From assembly GCF_017875765.1 (NCBI RefSeq), contig NZ_JAGGNA010000001.1, forward strand, positions 2,011,001 to 2,075,000: a stretch of DNA of 64,000 bases, in the 5' to 3' direction. This DNA is from Flavobacterium sp. CG_23.5. GTDB taxonomy: Bacteria > Bacteroidota > Bacteroidia > Flavobacteriales > Flavobacteriaceae. Shown here piece by piece: positions 1-7,368 of the stretch (position 1 is its first letter; each line of letters starts with the position of its first letter). Made by a program: the position numbers and the translations under genes. Below the pieces are notes generated by a model, which saw nothing but the letters and a program-made list of their open reading frames with translations, was not told the origin of the DNA and did no database searches.

Positions 1-194
1 AAAACCACATAATCTGTAATAACACGTGCAAATCCGATTTGCTTGTTATCGAGGTAAATTCCAAAACAAAAAGAATGATCGATAGTAGTTTGCACTTCTT
101 CAATGGTTCGTCCTGCGGCCCAATAAATATCCTTCAAAAAATGTTGGATAAACGGAATATCGAGCTTATTTTTATCGGTTGAAACGGTAATCAT
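1..194 (-). CDS. GNAT-family N-acetyltransferase (partial, N-terminal part only)
   Basis: Only the first 64 codons are present; the gene runs off the left edge. The visible protein has a short N-terminal segment with WAAGRTIEEV and then FCFGIYLDNKQIGFARVITD, which matches the beta2-beta3 region of small GNAT acetyltransferases. The substrate cannot be told. The start ATG overlaps the TGA of the upstream cyclase gene in an ATGA, so the two are probably translationally coupled. The acetyl-CoA binding motif would lie outside the window. Confidence 0.75.
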   Translation of the reverse strand, partial: MITVSTDKNKLDIPFIQHFLKDIYWAAGRTIEEVQTTIDHSFCFGIYLDNKQIGFARVITDYVV

Positions 195-943
195 ATTTTA
201 TACAAAATTGGTTTACTTGGACTCGCATCATTCTCAAACGAAGCAATTTGCAAATTCAACAAATAACTTCCGTCTTGCACTTCATTCGGAACAAAAATCA
301 TTTCAGTAATAGTTGCTTCCAATCTTGCATCTTCATTCAAATTATTAACGTCTTTTACATTCCAAAAAGCTTTATGCGCCAATAATTTTCCTTCATCATG
401 TTCTTTATCCACACTTGGCAAATCAATCAGCAAATGTTGTATTTTGCTTTCGCAAATGAACCGCGCAGCAACTTCATCCAGATAAGGCGGATTGGTATTG
501 GAATATTTTAAATGTTTTTTGGATTCTAAATTGGGCAACGTTCTAATTATTATTGCTTCTGGGGTTTTTCCATTCAAGGCTTTTTCAATCTGAATTTTAG
601 TAATCACCCAATCTTCCCCATGTAATTCCGGTTCTACCGAGACCAATTCCGCCAAGAAGAAAAACTGTTTCAACGATTGATTTATGCTGTAAAACTCTCG
701 TGTAATGTGGCCCAGACATTCCGTGTGAGTCCCGTGACCGTGCGGATTAAAGAAAATATTATTGAAATTAGTGGAAGCTCCTTTTTTCACGCTTCCAATC
801 CAATTGTCAAAAACTACGGGTTCAATTATCGGTTTATCAATATACCAAGCAATTGGATTTTCATCTGTATTCGTTAATGGAATCGAAATATCAATAGGTT
901 TTGATAGGTCTACTTGATATTTATTATCGATAATTGCTAGCAT
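191..943 (-). CDS. Cyclase family protein (kynurenine formamidase-like metal hydrolase)
   Basis: A 250-residue protein. It carries the family signature HGHGTHTE at about residues 68-75, where the histidines bind divalent metal in cyclase/arylformamidase-type hydrolases (PF04199 fold). The later segment LLIDLPSVDKEHDEGKLLAHKAFW also fits this fold. Family members hydrolyse amide or lactone-like bonds, kynurenine formamidase being the best known, but no tryptophan-catabolism neighbour supports that substrate here. It lies 92 bp downstream of hemW on the same strand and overlaps the next acetyltransferase by 4 bp. No signal peptide is seen, so it is likely cytoplasmic. Confidence 0.85.
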   Translation of the reverse strand: MLAIIDNKYQVDLSKPIDISIPLTNTDENPIAWYIDKPIIEPVVFDNWIGSVKKGASTNFNNIFFNPHGHGTHTECLGHITREFYSINQSLKQFFFLAELVSVEPELHGEDWVITKIQIEKALNGKTPEAIIIRTLPNLESKKHLKYSNTNPPYLDEVAARFICESKIQHLLIDLPSVDKEHDEGKLLAHKAFWNVKDVNNLNEDARLEATITEMIFVPNEVQDGSYLLNLQIASFENDASPSKPILYKI

Positions 944-950
944 AATTATT

Positions 951-1031
951 TAACCACAAAGGGCATTAAGATTATCACCAAGATCACAAAGCATAGTGGA
1001 GTTTGTGCCATCTTTGCGTACTTAGTGGTTA
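951..1031. repeat. AACCACAAAG...CTTAGTGGTT intergenic repeat
   Basis: The gap between hemW and the cyclase gene starts with AACCACAAAG and ends with CTTAGTGGTT, an imperfect inverted pair with ATCACCAAGATCACAAAG in between. I recognise this type as a dispersed intergenic repeat common in flavobacterial genomes. Only one copy is seen here, so the repeat status rests on outside knowledge. Confidence 0.4.
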
Positions 1032-1035
1032 TATT

Positions 1036-2169
1036 TTATTCCAAATTTAAATAAAATAAATCCGATGCAATTCCATCTGTCAAAAACTTTCCTTTTTTGG
1101 TGGTTTTTAAAATATTATTTTCAATGAAAAGCAAATTGTCATTCAAAAACTTCTGACTTTGTTTAAAAAGATAATCCAAAAATTCCTTTCCAAATTCCTT
1201 TTCAATTCTATCCAAAGAAACACCCCAAATTGTTCGCAACCCCGTCATAATATACTCGTTATATCGATCCGCAATCGAAAGAATTTCTATTTCGTTAGGC
1301 AACTTATCTTCCTGAATGGATTTTAAATAAAGAGAATTGTTAGAAACATTCCAACTTCGGGAAACGCCATCATAACTATGCGCCGAAGGACCAATTCCAA
1401 TATATTTTTTTCCTAACCAATACGCCGAATTATTTTTGGAGAAGTAATTTTCCTTTCCAAAATTCGACAATTCATAATGAATGAAATCATTGGCTTCGAG
1501 CGTTTCCACCAAAATAGCAAAATGTTCTTGGGCAACTTCATCTTTAGGCGCGGCAATTTTTCCCGTTTGAATCAGTTTGTTCAAAGCCGTTTTAGGTTCC
1601 ACCGTCAAGGCATAACTCGAAATATGCGGAATCCCAAAACTCAGAGCGGTTTCTATATTTTGCTTCCATTTTTCGTTGCTCGTTCCTGGAATTCCGTAAA
1701 TAAAGTCAAGAGAAATATTATCGAAATACTTTGTTGCTTCTTCTAAGCATTTTTTGGCTTCCGTCGAATTATGAGCGCGGTTCATCAATTGTAAATCGTC
1801 TTCAAAGAAAGACTGGATTCCAATGCTTAACCTATTGATTTTACTTTTAGACAATTCAATTATTCGTTCACTTGACAAATCATCAGGATTCGCTTCAAGC
1901 GTGATTTCAGGATTTTCTGAAACAGAATAGCTATTATAAACTGCAGCAATCAGAAAATTAATCTCTTCAGAAGTTAAAACCGAAGGAGTTCCACCACCAA
2001 AATAGATAGTTTCAATCATTTGATTTTCAGACTCATTTTTGCGCATTTCAATTTCTTTGACAATAGCCAAAACCATCTCTTCTTTCTTCTTCATCGAAGT
2101 AGAAAAATGAAAGTCGCAGTAGTGACATGCCTGCTTGCAAAAAGGGATATGAATGTAGATTCCTGACAT
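1036..2169 (-). CDS. hemW: Radical SAM family heme chaperone HemW
   Basis: A 377-residue protein of usual family length. Near the N-terminus GIYIHIPFCKQACHYCDF holds the radical SAM CxxxCxxC cluster-binding motif (Cys11, Cys15, Cys18). It is followed by IYFGGGTPS and NRLSIGIQSF, both typical of the HemN/HemW family. HemW proteins were long annotated as oxygen-independent coproporphyrinogen oxidases but act as heme-transfer chaperones; the CxxxCxxC lacks the extra cysteine of true HemN. The C-terminal HemN domain (EYIMTGLRTIWGVSL) is present. It follows a small membrane protein by 9 bp, probably in one operon with ruvC. Confidence 0.92.
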   Translation of the reverse strand: MSGIYIHIPFCKQACHYCDFHFSTSMKKKEEMVLAIVKEIEMRKNESENQMIETIYFGGGTPSVLTSEEINFLIAAVYNSYSVSENPEITLEANPDDLSSERIIELSKSKINRLSIGIQSFFEDDLQLMNRAHNSTEAKKCLEEATKYFDNISLDFIYGIPGTSNEKWKQNIETALSFGIPHISSYALTVEPKTALNKLIQTGKIAAPKDEVAQEHFAILVETLEANDFIHYELSNFGKENYFSKNNSAYWLGKKYIGIGPSAHSYDGVSRSWNVSNNSLYLKSIQEDKLPNEIEILSIADRYNEYIMTGLRTIWGVSLDRIEKEFGKEFLDYLFKQSQKFLNDNLLFIENNILKTTKKGKFLTDGIASDLFYLNLE

Positions 2170-2178
2170 AAATTATCT

Positions 2179-2565
2179 TTAACTTAATTTGATTATTAAA
2201 ACCATCGGTAACAGTATACTTAATAACATAAAAACAAACCCAAAAAATTTATCAGCAAAAAGACTTACATCTCCTGAATAAAATAATTCTCGTTGTGGAA
2301 TTTTTGGATCTCTTCTCTTTCTTGCCCAAAAAGGAATTAACATTAACCTGTAAAGCAATAACGAATATATGGGACAAAACCACAATAATATAAAGTTTGG
2401 CGAAGTGCTTTTATCATTGCTCATTTCAAAAAAAGATAGGATCGAAATTAAAATAGCGAAACTAAATATTATTAAAAATGGCATTCTCTCTCTCAATACT
2501 TTCCTACTAATTATAAAAATTAATGGAATAAACAATAAACCAATAAATGAGAACTCTTTAAACAT
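2179..2565 (-). CDS. Small membrane protein, function unknown
   Basis: A 128-residue, strongly hydrophobic protein with about four membrane segments: FIGLLFIPLIFIISRKV, FLIIFSFAILISILSFF, FILLWFCPIYSLLLYRLMLI and FGFVFMLLSILLPMVLII. A basic, proline-containing cytoplasmic stretch (ARKRRDPKIPQRELF) lies between the third and fourth. I do not recognise a family. It sits between ruvC (43 bp upstream) and hemW (9 bp downstream) on the same strand, so it is likely co-transcribed, but the neighbours do not suggest a role. Confidence 0.7.
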   Translation of the reverse strand: MFKEFSFIGLLFIPLIFIISRKVLRERMPFLIIFSFAILISILSFFEMSNDKSTSPNFILLWFCPIYSLLLYRLMLIPFWARKRRDPKIPQRELFYSGDVSLFADKFFGFVFMLLSILLPMVLIIKLS

Positions 2566-2608
2566 TATTACGAGATTTTTTATAAGTATTATAATTACAA
2601 AATGAAAA

Positions 2609-3163
2609 CTATTTTTTAACTCGTTCTTCGTTTTGTTTTACAAAAGCGTCCCAACCGGTATAACTTTTGGTGCCAGTCACTTTTCCCGAATTGAAAAAAT
2701 GACAAACTGCTGCTGCCAAACCATCCGTGCTATCAAGATTTTTAGGTAATTCTTTCAGTCCTAAAAGTTGCTGCAGCATTTTAGCGACTTGTTCTTTACT
2801 GGCATTTCCGTTTCCGGTAATCGCCATTTTTATCTTCTTGGGTTCGTATTCAGTAATAGGAATATCTCTCGAAAGTCCTGCTGCCATGGCCACACCTTGT
2901 GCACGTCCCAACTTCAACATCGATTGCACGTTTTTACCAAAGAAAGGCGCTTCAATTGCAATTTCATCTGGATTGTGCGTGTCAATTAACTCAATGGTAC
3001 GTTCAAAAATGATTTTCAGTTTTTGATAATGATTGTCATATTTAGATAATTGCAATTCATTCAATTGCAAAAATTCCATTTTTTTATTGACAATTTTTAT
3101 CAATCCAAAACCCATAATCGTCGTTCCGGGGTCAATTCCTAATATGATACGTTCGTTTGCCAA
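2609..3163 (-). CDS. ruvC: Crossover junction endodeoxyribonuclease RuvC
   Basis: A 184-residue Holliday-junction resolvase. The N-terminal ILGIDPGTTIMGFG holds the first catalytic aspartate (Asp11), DEIAIEAPFFGKN the catalytic glutamate, and NLDSTDGLAAAVCHFF the C-terminal acidic pair of the RNase H-like fold. It cleaves four-way junctions produced by RuvAB branch migration. It is the first gene of the minus-strand group that continues to hemW. Upstream, a tandem CAGGTTTAAAGTTT repeat and a GC-rich element separate it from the divergent flippase gene. Confidence 0.95.
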   Translation of the reverse strand: MANERIILGIDPGTTIMGFGLIKIVNKKMEFLQLNELQLSKYDNHYQKLKIIFERTIELIDTHNPDEIAIEAPFFGKNVQSMLKLGRAQGVAMAAGLSRDIPITEYEPKKIKMAITGNGNASKEQVAKMLQQLLGLKELPKNLDSTDGLAAAVCHFFNSGKVTGTKSYTGWDAFVKQNEERVKK

Positions 3164-3173
3164 GTTGATTTGT

Positions 3174-3253
3174 TTCAGGTTTAAAGTTTCAGGTTTAAAA
3201 GTTTATTCGTTATTTTACACCTTAATTATTCCCCTTCGGGGGCTAGGGGACTT
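3174..3253. repeat. TTTAAAGTT tandem plus CCCCTTCGGGGGCTAGGGG element
   Basis: The ruvC-flippase gap holds a duplicated CAGGTTTAAAGTTT tract (about 3176-3201), then a C-rich/G-rich element at 3231-3253. The second element is a variant, in reverse orientation, of the CCCCCTAACCCCCAAAGGGGG family seen at 4182, 23495, 23588 and 24804. It ends just before the flippase ATG. Confidence 0.6.
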
Positions 3254-4240
3254 ATGATTACAATTCCACACAAAACTAAACAATTCCTCGTTCTTATAAT
3301 CAAAATTTTGATTGTGGGCGGTGCCTTTTATTTTATTTACAATCAACTTGCCAATAACGACAAGCTCGATTGGCAGAAATTCCTTGTTTTGTTCCAGAAA
3401 AACCAATCAACTGGGGGAATCGCCTTTATTTTATTTTTCAGTTTTTTGAATCGATTTTTTGAAATCTTGAAATGGCAAAATTTGGTTCATTTTATCCATA
3501 AAATATCTATCGGCGAAGCCACTAAACAAGTTCTTGGCGCATTGACTGCCGGACTATTTACACCTAATGGTGTAGGAGAATATGCCGGAAAAGCTTTGTT
3601 TTTTGAAAAAAAAGACACTAAAAATATCCTTTTTTTAAACCTGATTTGCAACGGAATCCAAATGATTTTGACCGTTATTTTTGGAGTTTTCGGCTTATTG
3701 TATTTCAATGCAAAGTACAATGTGATTACTACAAAAACCGTGGCATTGCTATTTGGAATGCTATTACTCCTATTCGTTGTTTTATTTTTGGTTAAAAAAA
3801 TCGCAATCAAAGGCTATTCTATCGAAAAACTAATTATTAAGATTAATGAAATTCCAAAATCAATTCATCAAAAAAATATCTTTTTGGGAGTTTGTCGCTA
3901 TCTGGTTTTTTCACACCAATATTATTTCTTGTTTTTGGCTTTCGATGTTCATTTCCCTTATTTAATTATGATGTCGTGTATTTCGAGTGTATATTTCTTA
4001 GCGTCTTCCTTGCCTACTTTTCAGTTTCTAGACTTTGCTGTGAAGGGAAGTGTAGCCGTTTATTTTTTCGGGATTCTAGGCATAAATGAATGGATTGTAA
4101 TTTTTATTTCGACGTTAATGTGGTTTCTCAATGTGGTTTTACCAGTACTTATTGGGAGTTATTATGTGTTGAATTTTAAAAGCCCCCTAACCCCCAAAGA
4201 GGGAATCACAAAGGAGATTAATTTAACTCCTAAAGAATGA
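3254..4240 (+). CDS. Flippase-like integral membrane protein (lysylphosphatidylglycerol synthase TM-region family)
   Basis: A 328-residue protein with about eight hydrophobic segments. The conserved core reads GGIAFILFFSFLNRFFEILKWQNL and ALTAGLFTPNGVGEYAGKALFF; the latter matches the glycine-rich loop typical of the UPF0104/flippase-like family (PF03706). Members are inner-membrane proteins linked to lipid or lipid-linked sugar translocation. The next gene is a GT2 glycosyltransferase overlapping by 4 bp, which suggests joint work on a glycolipid or surface polymer. The last ~20 residues (SPLTPKEGITKE...LTPKE) are encoded by a dispersed GC-rich repeat and are probably a recently gained tail. 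Confidence 0.8.
   Translation: MITIPHKTKQFLVLIIKILIVGGAFYFIYNQLANNDKLDWQKFLVLFQKNQSTGGIAFILFFSFLNRFFEILKWQNLVHFIHKISIGEATKQVLGALTAGLFTPNGVGEYAGKALFFEKKDTKNILFLNLICNGIQMILTVIFGVFGLLYFNAKYNVITTKTVALLFGMLLLLFVVLFLVKKIAIKGYSIEKLIIKINEIPKSIHQKNIFLGVCRYLVFSHQYYFLFLAFDVHFPYLIMMSCISSVYFLASSLPTFQFLDFAVKGSVAVYFFGILGINEWIVIFISTLMWFLNVVLPVLIGSYYVLNFKSPLTPKEGITKEINLTPKE
4182..4205. repeat. CCCCCTAACCCCCAAAGAGGG repeat inside the 3' end of the flippase gene
   Basis: A copy of the C-rich/G-rich dispersed element lies in frame within the last codons of the flippase-like gene. It encodes SPLTPKEG. The same element encodes or overlaps the C-terminus of leuC (23495) and of the acetyltransferase gene before the leuA-like gene (24804). 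Confidence 0.7.
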
Positions 4241-5337
4241 TTACCTTAATTTTAAGTGCGATTGTAATAGTTTATCTTTTTACTATTTGCTTTTTGATTT
4301 ATGGCTTCACCAAAGTAAATACTGTTGATTACATTGGCTTAAAGCCAATAAATAAATTCTCGATTATTGTTCCTTTTCGGAATGAGGCCGAAAATTTGCC
4401 TATTTTGTTAGATAGTTTATCCAAGTTAAATTATCCGATGGAATTGTTTGAAGTTATTTTGGTGGATGATTTTTCCCAAGAAGAGTTTAAAGTTCAAAGT
4501 TTAAAGTTTAAAGTTTCGGTCATAAAGAACATTCGGGTTTCTAACTCCCCTAAGAAAGATGCGATTGTGACCGCGATGCAAATCGTAAAAACGGACTGGA
4601 TCATTACTACCGATGCAGATTGTCAGGTCAATAAGAACTGGTTACTGACATTGGATAATTACATTCAGCTTCACAATACTTCGATGATTGCAGGAGCTGT
4701 GACTTATGATTGCAAAAGTTCGTTTCTGCATCATTTCCAGCAATTAGATTTGGCGAGTTTACAAGGCACTACTTTCGGGAGTTTTGGTTTGCGAAAAGGA
4801 TTTATGTGCAATGGCGCGAACTTCGCTTATACCAAATCATTATTTTTATCACTAAATGGTTTTGAGGGAAATAACAAAATTGCAAGTGGCGATGACGTTT
4901 TCCTACTGCAAAAAGCAATTTCACGTTTTCCGGAAAAAGTACATTATTTGAAATCTGAAAACAATATTGTCATCACAAAACCATTGAATGATTGGATATC
5001 TTTGTTTTATCAAAGAGTGCGTTGGGCTTCAAAAACGAGTTCGTATGAAAGTAGTTTTGGAAAAGCTTTAGGTTTAGTCGTGTTTGGAGGGAATTTGAGT
5101 TTGATTTTAGCTGTTTTTTTATGGATTTCTGGTTATGTTACTTTGCATAACGTCTTTTTCTTATGGCTGTCAAAATTTGTTATTGACACTATTTTGATCC
5201 AAAAGTCCCACTTATTTTTGACCAAAAAAAGAATGCGGTATTTAATTATGAGCAGTTTTTTCTATCCGTTTTTCAGCGTAAGCGTAGCTTTATATTCGCT
5301 ATTTGGGAAATACGAATGGAAAGGGAGACGATTCTAG
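4237..5337 (+). CDS. Glycosyltransferase family 2
   Basis: A 366-residue membrane-associated glycosyltransferase. After an N-terminal membrane anchor (about residues 1-28) comes the GT-A fold: FSIIVPFRNEAENLPILLDSL, VILVDDFS, TTDADCQV (DxD-type metal/nucleotide-sugar site) and later QRVRWASK (QxxRW-like motif of processive GT2 enzymes). Two or three C-terminal membrane helices follow. ATGA overlap with the flippase-like gene suggests co-translation. Around residues 86-95 the reading frame runs through a TTTAAAGTT tandem (4487-4520) otherwise seen between genes; it adds FKVQSLKFKV after VDDFSQEE in what is normally a short loop. The sugar and acceptor are unknown. Confidence 0.88.
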   Translation: MITLILSAIVIVYLFTICFLIYGFTKVNTVDYIGLKPINKFSIIVPFRNEAENLPILLDSLSKLNYPMELFEVILVDDFSQEEFKVQSLKFKVSVIKNIRVSNSPKKDAIVTAMQIVKTDWIITTDADCQVNKNWLLTLDNYIQLHNTSMIAGAVTYDCKSSFLHHFQQLDLASLQGTTFGSFGLRKGFMCNGANFAYTKSLFLSLNGFEGNNKIASGDDVFLLQKAISRFPEKVHYLKSENNIVITKPLNDWISLFYQRVRWASKTSSYESSFGKALGLVVFGGNLSLILAVFLWISGYVTLHNVFFLWLSKFVIDTILIQKSHLFLTKKRMRYLIMSSFFYPFFSVSVALYSLFGKYEWKGRRF

Positions 5338-5387
5338 ATTTTTTATTTCAGATCTATGCAGAACGATACCTCTTGTTTTCACAAATG

Positions 5388-5468
5388 CCCTAGCCCAGAT
5401 GGAAACGGCATCCTTTTACTTTTTGATTAAAAAAGAAAAAGATATAGTGAACAGCTGGAAATAGCTCC
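5388..5468 (+). ncRNA. Structured repeat element, copy A (Flavo-1-like)
   Basis: Begins CCCTAGCCC-GATGG and ends GGAAATAGCTCC. Between them is an A/T-rich hairpin, ATCCTTTTACTTTTT against AAAAAGAAAAAGAT. Two other copies (minus-strand 10047-10146 and plus-strand 48651-48737) share TAGCC..GAT, ATCCTTTT, AAAAGA and AGC(A/T)GGAAATAGCT(C/T)C, while their hairpin arms differ in sequence but still pair. This copy follows the GT2 gene on the same strand. It resembles a widespread flavobacterial intergenic element, possibly the Flavo-1 RNA motif; I cannot run the covariance model. Confidence 0.6.
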
Positions 5469-5476
5469 TAGAAAAA

Positions 5477-5953
5477 CTATTCCACTTTAAGAATAACGGG
5501 AAGTATAAACTGCGTTTTTACTGGAATTCCACGTTTGATGGCTGGATTTACTTTTGGAAAATCGACCAAACGCGCCTGAAGAATGCTATCGATTTTTACT
5601 TTATCGTACGCCACCGAATCTTTAGGAAATTGGGGTTCGAATTTGATAGTGGAATTAGGAAAAACAGTGACTTTCACCTGAATGGTATCCAATTCCGGAT
5701 AGCGAACGGATAGCGTATCTACGCTCAATTTTTGCTGAATAAGCTGGGTTAAAACCTCAAAAAAACATTGTTGACGCTGTGTTTTATTATCTATTTTTTC
5801 ACAATCTGCGACTGATGGGTATTCGTCGACTTCTTTCCAATTGATTGTTTTCAATTCCTTTCGCAACAATTCCTTTTCTGAAGGAACTTGCTTGTCGAAA
5901 TATTGACAGGAATTGAAAAGTATAAGTGTTAATAAAAGGTAATATTGCTTCAA
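5477..5953 (-). CDS. Predicted lipoprotein, function unknown
   Basis: About 158 residues from the preferred start. A TTG at 5953 gives a compact lipoprotein signal (KQYYLLLTLILFNSC, lipobox FNSC); the longer frame from a TTG at 5995, right after the upstream TAA, would put 14 extra residues before it. The mature part holds ADCEKIDNKTQRQQCFFEVL, with two cysteines, and ends in a segment (VAYDKVKIDSILQARLVDFPKVNPAIKRGIPVKTQF) that resembles TonB C-terminal-type domains of flavobacterial 'energy transducer'-like proteins. That resemblance is tentative. It follows another small exported protein and is probably co-transcribed. Confidence 0.65.
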   Translation of the reverse strand: MKQYYLLLTLILFNSCQYFDKQVPSEKELLRKELKTINWKEVDEYPSVADCEKIDNKTQRQQCFFEVLTQLIQQKLSVDTLSVRYPELDTIQVKVTVFPNSTIKFEPQFPKDSVAYDKVKIDSILQARLVDFPKVNPAIKRGIPVKTQFILPVILKVE

Positions 5954-5995
5954 GATTAAGATTTTGAATGGGACTAATATTTTATAAAAATACAA

Positions 5996-6379
5996 TTATT
6001 TTTTTTGAGAAGCCTTATACCGCAAATAATCTTCATAGGACTCCGCAAACCACTTCTTTTTATTTTCATCGGCAATTTGTTTTTGGTCGGGATACAAAGC
6101 GGCTAAACGATCAGAGAAAACAGCAATTTGAATGGTATAGTTATAGAATTCTGTTCTGGTCAATAATAATTTTGTGTCTGATTTCTTTTCGAAAAATTCA
6201 AAAAAAAGATGATCGAACTCTTTTAGGGAATAATTTAATACTTTTACTTTATTCACCCTGTACAAAGAGTCTTTTAAAAGATCGTCCTTACCGGTTGTCT
6301 TTGTTTCTTGCGCAATTAAAGTGCCCAAAGAAAGCGTGAAATAGAGTAAAATGGAACAGGTTAAAATTATTTTTCTCAT
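5996..6379 (-). CDS. Small exported protein, function unknown
   Basis: A 127-residue protein with a clear signal peptide (MRKIILTCSILLYFTLSLGTLIAQ, cleavage after AQ likely). The rest is polar and probably helical (SLKEFDHLFFEFFEKKSDTKLLL, PDQKQIADENKKKWFAESYEDYLRYKASQKK). No family is recognised. It ends directly before the predicted lipoprotein gene, so the two probably form a small operon of envelope proteins. Confidence 0.7.
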   Translation of the reverse strand: MRKIILTCSILLYFTLSLGTLIAQETKTTGKDDLLKDSLYRVNKVKVLNYSLKEFDHLFFEFFEKKSDTKLLLTRTEFYNYTIQIAVFSDRLAALYPDQKQIADENKKKWFAESYEDYLRYKASQKK

Positions 6380-6436
6380 ATTCGTTTACTAAATAAGTGT
6401 TTCTTTAATGTTTTCAAAAATACTAAAAATTAATTT

Positions 6437-6934
6437 ATGGATTTACTGCTTTTGACTTTAGGTTTTATGTGCATGATTTTAGGAGTTTTTGGGAGTTTTT
6501 TGCCGGTTCTACCTGGCCCAAGCATTAGTTGGATTGGGTTGGTTTTGCTTTATTTCACCAATGCCATTGCAGCAAATTATTGGATTTTAGGAATAACTTT
6601 ATTGATTACTATTATTATTTCTGTGTTGGATTATGTGATTCCGGCCAAAGGCACTAAAAAATTTGGTGGAAGCTCATATGGAATTTGGGGAACTAATATT
6701 GGTCTAATCATTGGGATTTTGGCTCCTATTCCTTTCGGATTTATAATTGGACCTTTTGTCGGTGCCTTTGTGGGTGAACTAATTTATTCTAAAAACCATA
6801 AACAGGCTTTTAAAGCTGCAACAGGTTCATTTTTGGGCTTCCTAGCTTCTACGTTCATGAAATTTTTAGTTTGTATGATGTATTTGGGATTGTTTCTGGG
6901 AATTGTCTGGCAATATAAGCTGGAGTTGTTTTAA
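6437..6934 (+). CDS. DUF456 domain-containing membrane protein
   Basis: A 165-residue membrane protein matching the DUF456 family. The N-terminal GVFGSFLPVLPGPSISWIGLVLLYF and the glycine-rich central part (KKFGGSSYGIWGTNIGLIIGI) followed by GFIIGPFVGAFVGELIY are typical. About five membrane segments. Function unknown; family members contain glycine-zipper-like repeats. It is transcribed towards the minus-strand tRNA-Asp/GIY-YIG region. Confidence 0.85.
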   Translation: MDLLLLTLGFMCMILGVFGSFLPVLPGPSISWIGLVLLYFTNAIAANYWILGITLLITIIISVLDYVIPAKGTKKFGGSSYGIWGTNIGLIIGILAPIPFGFIIGPFVGAFVGELIYSKNHKQAFKAATGSFLGFLASTFMKFLVCMMYLGLFLGIVWQYKLELF

Positions 6935-6948
6935 ATATAGCAACTGAA

Positions 6949-6977
6949 AAAGCCTTTCCTTCGAAAGACTTTTTTAT
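6949..6977 (-). terminator. Terminator-like hairpin at the end of the tRNA-Asp locus
   Basis: Read on the minus strand, AAGTCTTTCGAAGGAAAGGCTTTTT folds into a hairpin followed by T residues. It is a variant of the GCCTTTCGTAACAGAAAGGC terminator found after each of the other tRNA-like units (7327, 7711, 8300). Confidence 0.55.
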
Positions 6978-6982
6978 ACTAG

Positions 6983-7059
6983 TCTCATTTTTGGAACGAG
7001 AGGACTCGAACCCGTCTCGTCCCAAAAGACGAGATGACATGCACGTATTTTAACCAAGG
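6983..7059 (-). pseudogene. tRNA-Asp-derived fragment (a)
   Basis: Minus-strand reading gives a D-arm/anticodon remnant (GGTTAAAATACGTGCATGTCATC), then a 7-bp hairpin TCTCGTC-TTTTGG-GACGAGA, then the T-arm sequence GGGTTCGAGTCC and TCTCGTTCC. The 5' acceptor strand is missing; its place is taken by the 3' end of the first GIY-YIG gene. It cannot form a normal cloverleaf. Confidence 0.6.
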
Positions 7060-7298
7060 AGAAAATCCCTTAACAACCTCTCTATCGAAGCGACATTCAA
7101 CTTTTTCAATCGCAATTCCTCTTTCAAAGCTAATGTTTTCGTTTCAAATTCTTTAAAATAAACCAAAACCCATGGACCTCTACCTGATGTATATCTGCTC
7201 AAGCTATTATTATGTTCAAAAACACGTTTTTCAACATCTTGAGTAAATCCTTTATAAAATATACCTTGCTCATTTTTAATTATATAAACGAAATACAT
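7050..7298 (-). CDS. GIY-YIG nuclease family protein, copy 1
   Basis: 82 residues from the ATG at 7298 (MYFVYIIKN). The GIY-YIG core is visible: VYIIKN, then FYKGFT, then an Arg-containing helix (EKRVFEHN) and a conserved KEELRLKK helix. Such single-domain proteins are small endonuclease-like proteins with unclear roles. A longer frame exists upstream, but those codons are the terminator hairpin of the adjacent tRNA-like unit, so the inner ATG is preferred. It differs at about 9 of 79 positions from the second copy at 7446, so the two arose by recent duplication. Its stop codon lies in a degenerate tRNA-Asp D-arm. Confidence 0.75.
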   Translation of the reverse strand: MYFVYIIKNEQGIFYKGFTQDVEKRVFEHNNSLSRYTSGRGPWVLVYFKEFETKTLALKEELRLKKLNVASIERLLRDFLLG

Positions 7299-7326
7299 AG
7301 CGGTGCTGATTAAAATTATTAAATAC

Positions 7327-7360
7327 AAAAAAAGCCTTTCTGTTACGAAAGGCTTTCCCA
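7327..7360 (-). terminator. Terminator after tRNA-like fragment (b)
   Basis: On the minus strand, AAAGCCTTTCGTAACAGAAAGGCTTTTTTT is a perfect-stem hairpin followed by a T run. It is the same hairpin that follows both intact tRNA-Asp genes. Confidence 0.8.
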
Positions 7361-7368
7361 AATATTAG

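Noticed and set aside
1036-2169. Oxygen-independent coproporphyrinogen III oxidase HemN
   Set aside because: The radical SAM motif has the three-Cys HemW pattern without the extra Cys of HemN, and the length (377) is that of HemW.
3215-3406. Reading frame on the minus strand over the start of the flippase-like gene
   Set aside because: It lies antisense to a well-supported gene and includes a GC-rich repeat; no family signal.
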